From Ligustrum vulgare (lineage: Eukaryota > Streptophyta > Magnoliopsida > Lamiales > Oleaceae), in assembly GCA_963555705.1 (NCBI GenBank), contig OY743190.1, forward strand, positions 13,863,501-13,927,500: a DNA stretch of 64,000 nt. The letters run 5' to 3'. Each line of letters begins with the position of its first letter. Positions within the stretch are counted from its first letter, which is position 1. This document shows positions 37,342-47,949 of the stretch, piece after piece. Position numbers and translations under genes: made by a program. The notes below the pieces were generated by a model. The model was not told the DNA's origin, did no database searches, and worked only from the letters and a program-made list of their open reading frames with translations.

Positions 37342-40300
37342 TGTTGTGAAAATAACTGCAAGTGCACAATATCGCAAACAAGTAGTAAACTGAACTTTTT
37401 GAGTCCGAAATGTCGATCCCACGAGGACTAAAGATAAGTGCTTTATTAGCACGTATTTAATTCACTTATTATCTTATTTTTTTATTGGTTTGATCCTATT
37501 GAAGTATTGTTTAATGCACTTTCACTTATTCTGCTATGTAAGGTCAAAAAGAAGAAAAGAAAGGAAACAGGACCAAAGAAATACAAAAAATCAAGAAGTG
37601 AGGTTCAAGAGCATATTCAAAGAGCTCCAAATCAATAATGGCATGTAGGAAGAAGATTAGATGCAAAAATTATGGTCAAAGAAGGTTTGGAGTGAAGTTA
37701 GAAATCAAAAACTCGCAAGGATTGTGATCATGAATTTTAGTTAGAAATTGAAGCTCAATTTTGTCATAGTAGACTTTCGAATTTGGGAATAGCTATTTCA
37801 CAAATAATTTTAGATATTTGAGTTTTCTTTCCAATGCAGCTTAAATCACCAGAATCGAACATCAGGAGAGAAATTTATGACCAAAAAATCGAGCATATGC
37901 GCTTCTCGATAGAGATGCACTTAAGGCCGTAAATTACAAAGTTACGTCCGTAACTTCCAAATTCCGAAAATTTTCAGTAGCTCACTTATGGCCGTAAATG
38001 AAAAAGTTACGGCCGTAACTTTCTCGCGAATAAATTTCCTAATCTGGTTCAAGGTCTATCTTTGGTATATCTTGTGGGTAAAGTTAGGGCACGATTTTGG
38101 GAGTATTGAAAGAGTAAAATCACCACAAAAAGGAGGCTGGATATTGTTGAAAATTGAGAGCAAAATATAGAGCATTCTTGAGAGATTTTCAAGTGCAAGA
38201 ATATCAACAACAATGGAATTCATGAAGTAACTTGAAGAGTACTCCACAACCATGTTAGGCTAAATTCTATGTCTTGTTCAAAGGGAAGTTATGTTAACTT
38301 GATTATGTTATTTTCTTTTCCTACAAATTAGTAGCATGAATTTATTCCTTTATTTCAATTGTTGGATTATTATGTTTTGAATGTCCATTGAATTTATTTG
38401 ATTAATAGTTTGATTTGGTCAATTGGATTATTGATCTTTGGATTCATGAATATGCTATGTTTATATTCTTGATCCGTAATTGTTATTGAATCTTTACTTT
38501 AGTAACAAATAAATCTCATGCAGGTTTAGTAATAATTCAACTTGGATTGATTAATTCGATCTTGTGAAATTAATAATCCAATTCAATACATTCTTCTAAA
38601 ATTTCACGCTAGTCGTCATTAAATCCTAAGAGCTTGTTTAGAATTGTCCGTGGTTAGAATTTGTTCGAAGAGCTTGTTTTGAATCAATACACATAAGGAA
38701 GAATTTAGATAATCAGAACTTGTTGATTATTTATGATTGATAATTGAATTAGGGATAGATCACGTTACAAGGAAATGTATAACATTAATTGAGGGCATAA
38801 CCGAACCCGAGAACAAGATTTCTTCTCATATTATTTCTCTAGTTATATTTAATTGTTTATTTTTATGCATATTTTTTATTCAAGCAATTTTAAACAACAA
38901 AATCCCCAATTCCATTCTAATTGATTGTACAACTAAAATTAGTTTCCGTTCCTCGTGGGATCGACCCTTACTCTCGCTACTACATTATTAATTAATATTT
39001 AACGAGTAAGGATTTATTTATTATTTTGGTGCATTGCGACACGCATCAACTAACTTATTCACTATTAGTTTCTATTAATCAGTTCCTAAAACTACAAATA
39101 AACGCAAAGATTTGAAATTTTAAACTACCAACTAGTGAAAGTAATTAAATATCAAATTATACTAACAAAGCAAGTAAAGATTGGATTTTTATGTTTTTAC
39201 GAATTAAAAGTGTTGGGATTCACGATAGTGACCTTGTTCTCATATTCAATTTCTATTCTAAAATTATTTTTCTAAAATAGAGTTTGATTGAATTCACAAT
39301 TTTATCCAAAATTTCTCTCTCGAGTTTAAATTGGTTCTATCTAGCTAGGTTTACCACATATATTTGTGATTGGTCAGAATAAGCTCTAACTAGATGTATT
39401 CAACAACAAGAATTCAAAAGGATCACAATAATCACAACTATGTATCTCTACATTTTCTTTAATTGTTGAATTTTATCACTTGATCTAGGTGTTAACTCCC
39501 ATCTCGAATTATGAAAACAATCCACAGTTCATCAAATTGGCGATCAAGCAATTGATGCTTTAAACTCAATAATACAATCAACATATTATAATTTTAAACC
39601 CAAAAACTTGAGAATTAAATTGAATATTCAAACATCGTCACATCGTTCGCTCCAAACAAATAGATCAATTTACACATAATTAAAGAAAAACAAGAAGAAT
39701 ATAAAATTGACAACATTACCAAATTCTTGAATTGATTTGAGAAGAAGAAAGAATTCTTGCACCAAGATTTAATCTTCATCCCAAGTTCTTGAATTCTCCT
39801 TTGGCATCTTGGAATTTCCCTTTGATTTCTTGTAGATTCTCGATGAATAATCAATTGGGGCCCTTCTAGGTTAAAATATATCTTTTTATAGTTTAGAAGT
39901 TAAGAAAGTGGTTTAATCCTTGTTGGGCTCGAACACAAATAGAAAAAATAAAGGAAAAAACCAAAGAATGGTGAAAAACCCTACGGTTGGCCGCGGTCGG
40001 ACTGCGGGTTGCAAACCTCAGTCGGACCACGGAAAATAGGGCCCAAACGGAGACTGCGGGTTGACCGCGATTTGCAAACCTCAGTTGACTCACGGTTCAA
40101 AATTTTGGTCCGTCAGCCGAACTTCAAACCGACATAACTTTTGATCTACAATTCTGATTTGTGCTTCATTTCTTGCGTTGGACTCTACATTCAATTATAT
40201 TTCCAATGATATATTATGGGCTCCATGGAGATATTTGTACTAAAAGTTGTGCACTTATTTCTACACATACTCCGCACATGACTTTCTCATTTTGCTTCAA

Positions 40301-40427
40301 TCTCTTTTAAATTCGAGTTTTTCCTAAAACAATCAAAATAAATAAATAATTAAGCAATATCAAATTATAAACTATTTAAAATTGTCTAAATTTGAGATCA
40401 AAATAAGTACGAAAAACATACTTATCA
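37342..40427 (-). mobile_element. Solo LTR 3, split by LTR 2
   Basis: The outer element is bounded by atggc at 37337-37341 and 40428-40432. It starts tgttgtg on the + strand and ends cttatca; on the - strand it therefore starts TGATAAG and ends CA. Removing the inner element and one copy of its duplication leaves about 1.46 kb. Like LTR 1 and 2 it carries cgatcccacgagga next to the break. It has a paired G+C-rich motif zone (39985-40095, gcggtcggactgcgggttgc and variants) where the others have the TTACGGCCGTAA pairs. No coding. Confidence 0.83.
37432..39048 (+). mobile_element. Solo LTR 2 (1,617 bp), nested in LTR 3
   Basis: Flanked by actaa at 37427-37431 and 39049-39053, a perfect 5-bp duplication. 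It begins agataagtg (TG of the family changed to AG) and ends cacgcatca. The sequence is an inverted relative of LTR 1, including gtgcattgcgacacgcatca at its end. It interrupts LTR 3 directly after cgatcccacgagg. No coding region. Confidence 0.87.
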
Positions 40428-40519
40428 ATGGCCCCACAACCCACACACTCATTTGTGCAAAAGGTGCATCCTTAGTCAGCCAACTTATAGCGATTATACT
40501 TTATTGTATTTTATTTTTT

Positions 40520-40900
40520 TAACAAGTTCTTACCCCTGCGATGCACTACAAATGTAGTTTTTATAATCATTATAATCTTCCAATGCTCACACAATAATAA
40601 AATAAATAACTCATAAATAATTTAATATGATATTAGTAATCACATATTTAATTTTGAAAGGTTAACATAATTAGTCAAGTAATGGAAAACTTCTTTAAAA
40701 ATTATATTTGCGGTCGAATTGGTTGGTTGCCCATCTTTTGTCACAAATTAGTATCTTCAATCCAACACGATTTGTAACCCGAGAAACTGATACATAGAGT
40801 TGAACATGACTGCAGACGGTTTTTTGAGATAAAGACTGACATGAGATAGAGACTGACCCTGGCTAAAATATAAACATACCCCCAACTGAAATTCCTGAAG
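40520..40900 (-). mobile_element. Helitron fragment with C-terminal helicase remnant
   Basis: On the - strand, bases around 40720-40800 read VQLYVSVSRVTNRVGLKILICDK, the last motif of the Helitron RepHel helicase. Downstream on that strand, gtgcatcgcaggggtaag (about 40530) resembles Helitron 3' ends. The 5' part cannot be traced, so this is a truncated or shuffled copy. Confidence 0.65.
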
Positions 40901-41637
40901 AGGAAGATTTGAATTGTTACTTATCCATTCACAAAGAAACTGCTCTATGGATTACTGTTCTCCGAACAGAGCATTGTACCTTCAACACAACAAGGGACTT
41001 AATTGCGAAGATCATTTTCGTCCATAAGGAGGATGTACAGTACACGAAAATTTGGTGGAGTACATGCTTTTCTTAAGGAATGGGAAAGCAATGGCAAATA
41101 TAATGCACGGTCCTCGTGAATAATGAAGTGTTTTACATTGGGTAATAACATTATATTTTGGTTAAAGAGAGAAAATGTTGAGTAAAGTACCAACATGTAC
41201 TTGATTTAAAGTATATATCTCCAACCAAAAAGAAGTGCATTGTTTCTATAACATGTATGTTTTTTTGTAATTACTTTGGTATTTTGTAGACAATTTGTAC
41301 TTACGCATATATGTTTTCACAATATAGTCCATTGCATTGCATTTGTGCTTTAAAATTACATTTATGTAAAAATCAGTAAATTGTCGTTCTCAACATTTCA
41401 AATCCGAGATTCTCGACAACTTGTAATACCATGTCCACGATATCCTATATACCTCCAAGAAAAAGACAATGTATTGTTTCCTTAAAAGGCAACTACCATA
41501 TCCATGAAAATCCTATTACAGAGTTTGTTACAACATACATAACAGATAAAACATGTAAGAGCTCAATTTTTGTTTTTAACCAAATGACACGAACAATAAT
41601 ATAATAAAACTTCCAATGGATTAAGATACATGGTCAT
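40901..41637. other. Spacer next to the Helitron and PPR fragments
   Basis: No gene recognised. It may be a captured intron or flank belonging to the PPR fragment, since that fragment ends at a splice donor and this is the downstream side on the - strand. Confidence 0.35.
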
Positions 41638-41699
41638 TCATGTCTTCGAACAATTTGTTCCAGTCCTTGTGAAAGGCATGCATGTATTGATACATACTT

Positions 41700-41885
41700 C
41701 GAGAGCATGGTTGTATCTTCTATATTTACGGAGTTCAAGGAGGCAACAATCCAGTTCGAATTTACAAACGGATCTTCCTTCCCTTATATACTCATTTATC
41801 GTCTTTGCGACTGTTCCTTTTTTGGGTCCCAACGTAGACAATCTCCGTTACAGCCCGTCTTCCTCTACTCTACTAGGAAATGGAA
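41700..41885 (-). pseudogene. PPR protein gene fragment (exon end plus start of intron)
   Basis: The - strand reads SRVEEDGL, a stop where Tyr is usual, then RRLSTLGPKKGTVAKTINEYIREGRSVCKFELDCCLLELRKYRRYNHALE. This resembles the N-terminal region of P-type mitochondrial PPR proteins such as the At1g60770/At4g01990 group, from memory. Coding likeness stops at a GTATGT donor near 41703, so genomic rather than spliced DNA was copied. Neither the start of a PPR gene nor its repeats are nearby. Position between Helitron pieces suggests transposon capture. Confidence 0.65.
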
Positions 41886-42009
41886 GATAATATCTCAACT
41901 GTAATGAATGAAGATGAAATGAAATAAAATGTTTTGTTCCTGTTAAAATCGTTTACCTAATACTTTATTGTTAATTTTTATTTTATTAAAATTAATAATA
42001 ATAAAGATA

Positions 42010-42180
42010 ATTCTAGGGAGACATTTTTAATTGACATTTTTAGTAACATTGTGACATGACGATGATACATTGGATGATGTAAATAGCCACCTTACTACTT
42101 ACTTTTTCACCACCCAATATATGTGCACCATGTCACAATGTGACTTAAAAATATAAATTAAAAATGTCTTCCTAAAATTA
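42010..42180. mobile_element. Stem-loop MITE, copy 1
   Basis: Long inverted arms: ttctagggagacatttttaa...gtaacattgtgacatg on the left and catgtcacaatgtgact...aaaatgtcttcctaaaa on the right. Copy 2 follows within about 20 bp. A degenerate relative lies at 4383-4560. Confidence 0.78.
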
Positions 42181-42200
42181 CTCTAATAATAATTCGATTA

Positions 42201-42370
42201 ATTCTAGGGAGACATTTTTAATTAAAATTTTTAAGTGACATTATGACATGGCGCACATACATTGGATTGTAAAAAAAATAAGTTGTGGGGTAGTTATTTA
42301 CTCCATCAAATATATCATCGTCATGTCACAATGTCCCTTAAAAATGTCAATTAAAAATGTTTCTCTGAAA
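42201..42370. mobile_element. Stem-loop MITE, copy 2
   Basis: Same family and orientation as 42010-42180: left arm ttctagggagacatttttaa, right arm catgtcacaatgtccc...aaaaatgtttctctga. Its right end abuts the Helitron start at 42371. Confidence 0.78.
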
Positions 42371-43831
42371 TCTATATCTATACATATATAAAAGTAGAAG
42401 TGATGAGAGAGAAGCATTAAATGTCATTTCCCTCCAAAATGCACTTACAATTTTTGGGGAAAAAATAAAAATAAAAATAAAAAAATAAAAATCCATGTTA
42501 ATAATATTTATTATCCTTTGAATAATAAATCATATTTTCTAAAATATATATTTTTATTATTGTTAACTATTTAATAAATTAAAATATCCGTTCAAATGCT
42601 TTGTTTTTGTTTATAAATAAAAATATTGTCATTTTTGAGATAAAATGTGTAGTTGAAAAATGGTTTTAAAACATGTGTATAGTTAAAAACTGAGTGAAAA
42701 ATATATTGTCTGTAAATAAATTTATAGACAAAGTGATCGAATTTGTGGTAATATTTTTAATCGTTCTTAATTTTAATAATTGTGTAAAGATTATATATGG
42801 TATAAAGTTTTCGATATTTTTTCATCTCCCACGTTGTCCGATTATTGTATCATAATAATTGAAGATTTTTCGTAATCATTAATTTAACTTCTGTATTTTG
42901 TAAATAAAAGTATAATTTTATTGATTAAATATTTATAAATATTAGATGCGTTGAGAATAAACACATATTTATAATTTTTTTAAATGAATGTTAAAAAAAA
43001 GTTAAATACAGGAGGCAAATGCAGAAATCATATAAACTTGCATTTTCAATTAAGTTAATAGTAACTCATAAAAATTATTCAAATTTACGATCATTTATTA
43101 TTTAAATATATAAATTGACAATTTATTATTTAAATATATAAAATAGCATTTACTGTCGAAATAAGTTTTTAGTAGTTTGGATTAGTTATATTTCTAATGT
43201 TTGATAACTCTAACACTTTTGACTAAAATTCAACTCAAAATCAACAATTAATTTTAATCAAATATTTCGTAGGTCCTACAACTTTCAACAACACATTCCT
43301 TCAACTTTTATAAAAAATTACTAAAAATCTGATTTTATCCCCTAGCAAACATGAGCATTGCTTTTTAATTTTGAATAATTATTGGAATAGAATTATATTA
43401 TTTTATTCATTTTACGAATAAAGTTATATTTACACATTTGAAGATAAAATTAAGTACACAAAAATATAATAACAATATTCTTCAAAGTTACTAATTCAAA
43501 ACAAATATAGATTTATGATTGCTAATTTTAGAAGAAGAAAGTTCAACAAACAATTAATAAATAAATAAAAATATATTATTTTAAAAAAAAAATTAAAAAG
43601 AAAAAGAAAAATCCTATAGAGATAAGAATTTCCTAATTTTGTACATGTTGCATTTCCTATTTTGATTAATTTGGTCTTTTTAAAGTTTTGAATTCGATAA
43701 TATTTTATATTAAAATGTTATTGTGTTATGTTTGTATTTGATATAATTGTATAATTAACATATTTTCATAAATTCTGATCGAAATCACTATCATAAACAT
43801 ATTTACGTACATCGCAGGGTGAAAATACTAG
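42371..43831 (+). mobile_element. Non-autonomous Helitron, 1,461 bp
   Basis: It starts tctatatctatacatatata followed by aaaagtag, the common plant Helitron 5' terminus (TC...), directly after an A. It ends gaaaatactag directly before a T, with gtacatcgcaggg shortly upstream. A TC start, CTAG end and insertion between A and T with no duplication define a Helitron. No helicase is encoded and the inside is AT-rich. It includes a degenerate Tourist-like MITE relic around 42595-42735. Confidence 0.8.
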
Positions 43832-45314
43832 TTATTCTAATAATTCAGACAACATTTAAATTTAATGCCTTCACAGATCATTAAATGCTATCTGAAAATA
43901 GAAGTTAATGCTCATTGGTTGAATTCGAAAATAGCTGTGGGCAGGGTGTTATTGTTGACGGTAGGAGCCCCCCGCATGGCTTTTTTTTTGTTTCTCTCTA
44001 GTTTCATAATCCCTCCGTCGTCCCAATTATATAAGCTGCATTTTCTTTTTCGTTTATTCCAATTATATAGATTTATTTCTTTATTGAAAATTATTTATTT
44101 TGTTTGTTTACCAGTATACTCCTATTTATTATTTTCAATATAATAATTTTGATATTAAAAAAGGATAAGTTAGAACTTTTCTCTACAAAAATTACTTTTT
44201 CAATAAAATTAAATATGTTTTCTTAATCTATGTGAAAAGTCAAACTAGCGAAATTATGCCTTCACAGAGCATTAAATGCTATTTGTAATGGGATTTCATA
44301 AGGATAAATCTAAGCCTCTGTTTGGCAAAAGTCAAAAAAAAGTTTTTAAACAACACAATTTCTCAAATCATCTTTTAACCATACATATTTTTTCTCTCCA
44401 CTTTTTAACCACACATCTTACCTAGAAAATATAAAAAAACATATTTTTAAACAACAAAATTTTAACAAAGAGGCTAAATTGTTGGGTCCCGTTCTTATCT
44501 GTAAGAATTTTTTTCTTTCAATTTGTAATGCGTTTTGAGTAGGAATTGATGGGTCAAAGGAGCATGCATTGTGGTTCTGGGTGGGAAAATTTTGGCGGGA
44601 TTATGTGCTCAACTCAAGCACTTTCCTATTTATAGATATATATAGTTAGCCATAAAAACTTATTTTAATTCAACTAAACACTCAACAAAGTGTTTGGTAA
44701 ATAAAATAAACTATTTAGAAGTCAATTTATAAATTACACATTTTTTCAAATAATTTTTTAACCACACATATTTTCTCTCTCTAATTTTCAACCACTACTT
44801 TTTACCTAAAAAATATAAATAAACCAATTTATAAACTACACAGTGTTACCAAAAAGAGGAGTCTTTCAAAGTAAAACTAGGCCGCGTATTAAATACAACT
44901 TGAAGACATAGCGACAAAATTTTAAAATTATTTCTTTAATATTGTCCTATCAGGCAAATCGAGCTCAGCAAACATGCCAAAGTCGTAGGCATATCAATTT
45001 TTACAAACCGTCCAAGATTAATGCAAGAACATGGGATGTCTCTCTTCACAATAAAAGGATTCTTAAAGTATGAATTTTTCCTAGATTCTTTCTAGTATTT
45101 TTGTTACTTTTGAAATGATTACACTGTTTCTTCTAATCAGAGGTTGTTTAACAGGATTCATTCTTAATTCAGGTGCACCAAAACAAAGATAAACTCCTTT
45201 TATTATACAACCAAAAGGAGGGCCATCATATTTCACATATATGGAACAAGTTACACTACTTCACGTCTAAGGGAAAGTGAAAAACTAGATTTATCTGGTA
45301 GTGTACGACCAAAT
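43832..45314. other. Intergenic MITE-rich DNA downstream of CASPL2B
   Basis: No gene. It holds half of a Stowaway-type element (about 44008-44100, ccctccgtc..cccaattatataag) and one clear and one degenerate Tourist-like MITE (44314-44474; 44690-44870). A 26-bp direct repeat, tgccttcacaga.cattaaatgctat, occurs at 43866 and 44258. The last few hundred bases should include the CASPL2B 3' untranslated region. Confidence 0.55.
44314..44474. mobile_element. Tourist-like MITE with TAA duplication, 161 bp
   Basis: Begins gcctctgtttggc, ends aacaaagaggc, flanked by taa at 44311-44313 and 44475-44477. Inside are ctctccactttttaaccacacat and ttacctagaaaata, the reverse of the copy at 9861. Confidence 0.8.
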
Positions 45315-47324
45315 TTACCAGCTTCCGTCGTTCTTTCCTTTGTTTTTTCCATACAGACGGAACAGACTAAACGCGGAAATAGCAGAGAGGACGACCATAG
45401 CAATGCTTGCAACTAGTGCACTGGCTACGCCCTCCCCGACTTGGTTGCAGAATTTCAAGTACATATTGCAAATCTTCATCCATTGAAGTTCTGTCTGCCC
45501 AAACTTGGCAAAAACAGCGGATTGAGCCACGGCTGCTACAGCTGCTAGAGACAAGTAAGCCATTATCTGCACAAGTGAACCAACTTAAGCACTTTCAACT
45601 ATAAGATTATCATTTATCAAACTCGGTACGTTTAGGCTAAACACAAGACAAGAGGAATGATCTGAATGAGTGACATAGAAGATAGATAGAAACACTAACA
45701 CGAATTTGCATGCATTTGTGAATTTAGCCCCAGTTTGGCCCTCATTACAAATAGAACACATTTTTCTCTCATCTTTTCAACTACACATTTATCAATAAAA
45801 TAATATTACACGTAAACCCAATAAATATTCTATACTTTTGACAATTCATTCTTCTAAAAATTACTATTTACTTCAAATAAACTCTTTATAAACAATATCA
45901 AACCGGGGCTTAGTACAGTTTGATGAATAGTACATCACAGATTATGATACTTGAGTAGACATTAAAAAGTAAAAACATAAGCAATTGCCTTGTCACCTTA
46001 CATTACTTGTACCAGTTGAAGAGATTTTTCGTGTTCTTGCGATTTCTTGCCATTCGATACAAGTTATACATTAAGTTCAAATACTGAATACTTAAAGAAA
46101 TCGGTGAGTGGTAAGATGGACGTAGACTCTTCAAAAAAGACGATACGTATGAACTAATGGCTTGGACACGGAGGCTCGGGTCGTTACAAATTGTGCTCAT
46201 TAGTTAAGCTCAGAACTTCAGATGGAAGCCCTCAATTTTTATTAGAACTTGACTGAGGATAAAAACTGTTTCTTTAACAAAATTCCACTTAAAATAAAGT
46301 CATTTTTACAGCAGAAAAATCTTCATAAGATACTTGGTAGAATGGACTGAACTACTTCAGGTTCACAAGAATAATACTTACTAAACATGCCCTTAAGAGT
46401 AGTTCATACCTGATCACCAGAGAAAATGACCCAAGCTAAGGGCTTGTTGAAGAGCACACTTCCTCTAATCATACCCAAAACACACCTCAAAACTTGGATC
46501 AATGAGTAGGCAGCAGCTAACCAATTGGTTATTACCAAGAAACTGCATAATCAAAGCAAGTCAAGAACAATATTAAATTTGTGGGGTACTTTTTTTTCCA
46601 CAGAAATTTCAACCCCAACTGCCATCTCCAACCAGGAACTCTAAAATGCAGTCAGCTTTACACTAAAATACAGTTTCTCTTACTCTATCTTTATAACTTA
46701 TCTCCAACCCAAAACTTTAAATTTTACACCAAATAAACATTATATAACGCATATCCAACCCAAAACTGTAAATTTCACACAAAATAAAAATAATAACAGA
46801 CAAAAAAAAAAAAAAATTTAACCAAACAAAATAATAACAAAAAAATGAACAATGGACATGAATGGAAGAAACAAATTTGGTCTTTAAAAAAAAAAGGACA
46901 AAACTGAAATTAAAAAAAACTTCAAAAGGAACGGCATATGAACAGTGGGACGTCATATATGGCATCCCACTGTTCACAATCTGCAAAATGGCGTTCCAAT
47001 TGCAGTCCGGTTGGAGCAAGAAATCAACTGCAAAATGGTGTGAAACTCCATTTTAGAGGTGCATTGGAGATGCCCAAGAGAAGAAATTAAATCTTACACA
47101 AGGGCTTTCATGTCTGTGAATTTAGCCTTCTTCTGAATAGAGAAAATCTCTTTAACTTGAGTGTCAGTCCCAATAAGAACAGCAGAAAGTATAGCTAGAC
47201 CACATATCAAACACCTTAAAATCAATTCTACAAGCCTCACTCTCTTGTCAATTACCTTCAAATTGCTCCCATGATAAACAGGAACATTTCCAGGACTCAC
47301 ACCTACACCAAGATAACTACTCAT
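45315..47324 (-). CDS. CASPL2B: CASP-like protein 2B (CASPL2B)
   Basis: Three exons, 47098-47324, 46410-46542 and 45315-45566, with GT-AG introns, join to 203 residues, a normal length for the family. The ATG at 47324 gives MSSYLGVGVSPGNVPVYHG, and the stop is at 45315. Four hydrophobic spans are visible at about residues 31-52, 77-99, 121-142 and 167-192, with both ends cytosolic by family rule. TDTQVKEIFSIQKKAKFTD lies between spans 1 and 2, and SGDQ, with the conserved Asp, before span 3. CASP-like proteins are MARVEL-related plasma-membrane scaffold proteins; CASPs proper organise the Casparian strip, while the job of the 2B group is not established. The sequence fits Arabidopsis CASPL2B1 (At4g16442, from memory). 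Intron 2 contains a Tourist-like MITE. No lesion is seen. Confidence 0.94.
45727..45909. mobile_element. Tourist-like MITE in CASPL2B intron 2
   Basis: Begins gccccagtttgg, ends aaaccggggc, flanked by tta at 45724-45726 and 45910-45912. It lies inside the 843-bp second intron, well clear of both splice sites. Confidence 0.78.
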
Positions 47325-47653
47325 TTTTACCCCTATTTCCAGTCCACACTAACTCAAGATGAAGAACACAAGAAGTAATGAACTGTGTGAAGTTCACCTA
47401 ACATACCCCAACCCTTAAATAGACACCCAATAGCAATAAGACTAGTTCATGAATTATGTATTAAAAAATTTAATGCACTTCTCTTTGTACGGATGCCAAG
47501 TGTTTGGGGTTAGAGGCCACATTTTATCACACATTCATCTTGCATTGAATGCAAGGAGACCCAACATCTGATATTGCATTAAAGAACGAAGGTCTAAGAT
47601 TTCTGGGAATGGGCAATGGTTTCTTGTTCCAAGGAAGAGAGAGATAAGGGTAG
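47325..47653. promoter_or_regulatory. CASPL2B upstream region
   Basis: Leader and promoter of the CASPL2B gene should lie here, before the SINE. No confident TATA box or other site is identified. Confidence 0.35.
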
Positions 47654-47672
47654 AGAGTGCCTTTAATTCTCA

Positions 47673-47930
47673 AAAAAAAAAAAAAGGTGTAGCCCACACC
47701 CTGAGGGCCCGAACCGACCACGCCCAAGGCCATTGGTTCGGGAAGGTAAATCCAGGTTATGCCTCCAAGGAGCCAGGGTGGAAGGGCTTATGGTAAGCAT
47801 GAGAAACGCTCAATAACTCCCGCTTGCCACAAGGCCAATTCCACCTTGCGGGGAATCGAACCAAGCACACAGCTGCGCTGAGCACTTACCACCCATCCCC
47901 TTTGCCACTTGGAGATGTGCCCTGGGGGCT
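47673..47930 (-). mobile_element. tRNA-derived SINE with T-tail and 19-bp duplication
   Basis: Read on the - strand it begins gcccccagggcacatctcc. It has an A-box-like gtggtaagtgctcagcg and a B box ggttcgattcc, then aagcgggagttattgag, cttccaccctgg, gcgtggtcggttcgg, ending in gggctacacc and a run of 13 T. The flanks are an exact 19-bp duplication, agagtgcctttaattctca at 47654-47672 and 47931-47949. A T-rich rather than A-rich tail is known for Au-type plant SINEs. It lies about 350 bp upstream of the CASPL2B start. Confidence 0.92.
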
Positions 47931-47949
47931 AGAGTGCCTTTAATTCTCA

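Noticed and set aside
35672..39048. One giant foldback (palindromic) element
   Set aside because: Each arm has its own 5-bp duplication (gtcct; actaa) and its own TG..CA-type limits, so they are two separate LTR insertions in opposite orientation.
41904..43860. Additional genes near the Helitron at 42371
   Set aside because: No coding stretch beyond short AT-driven frames.
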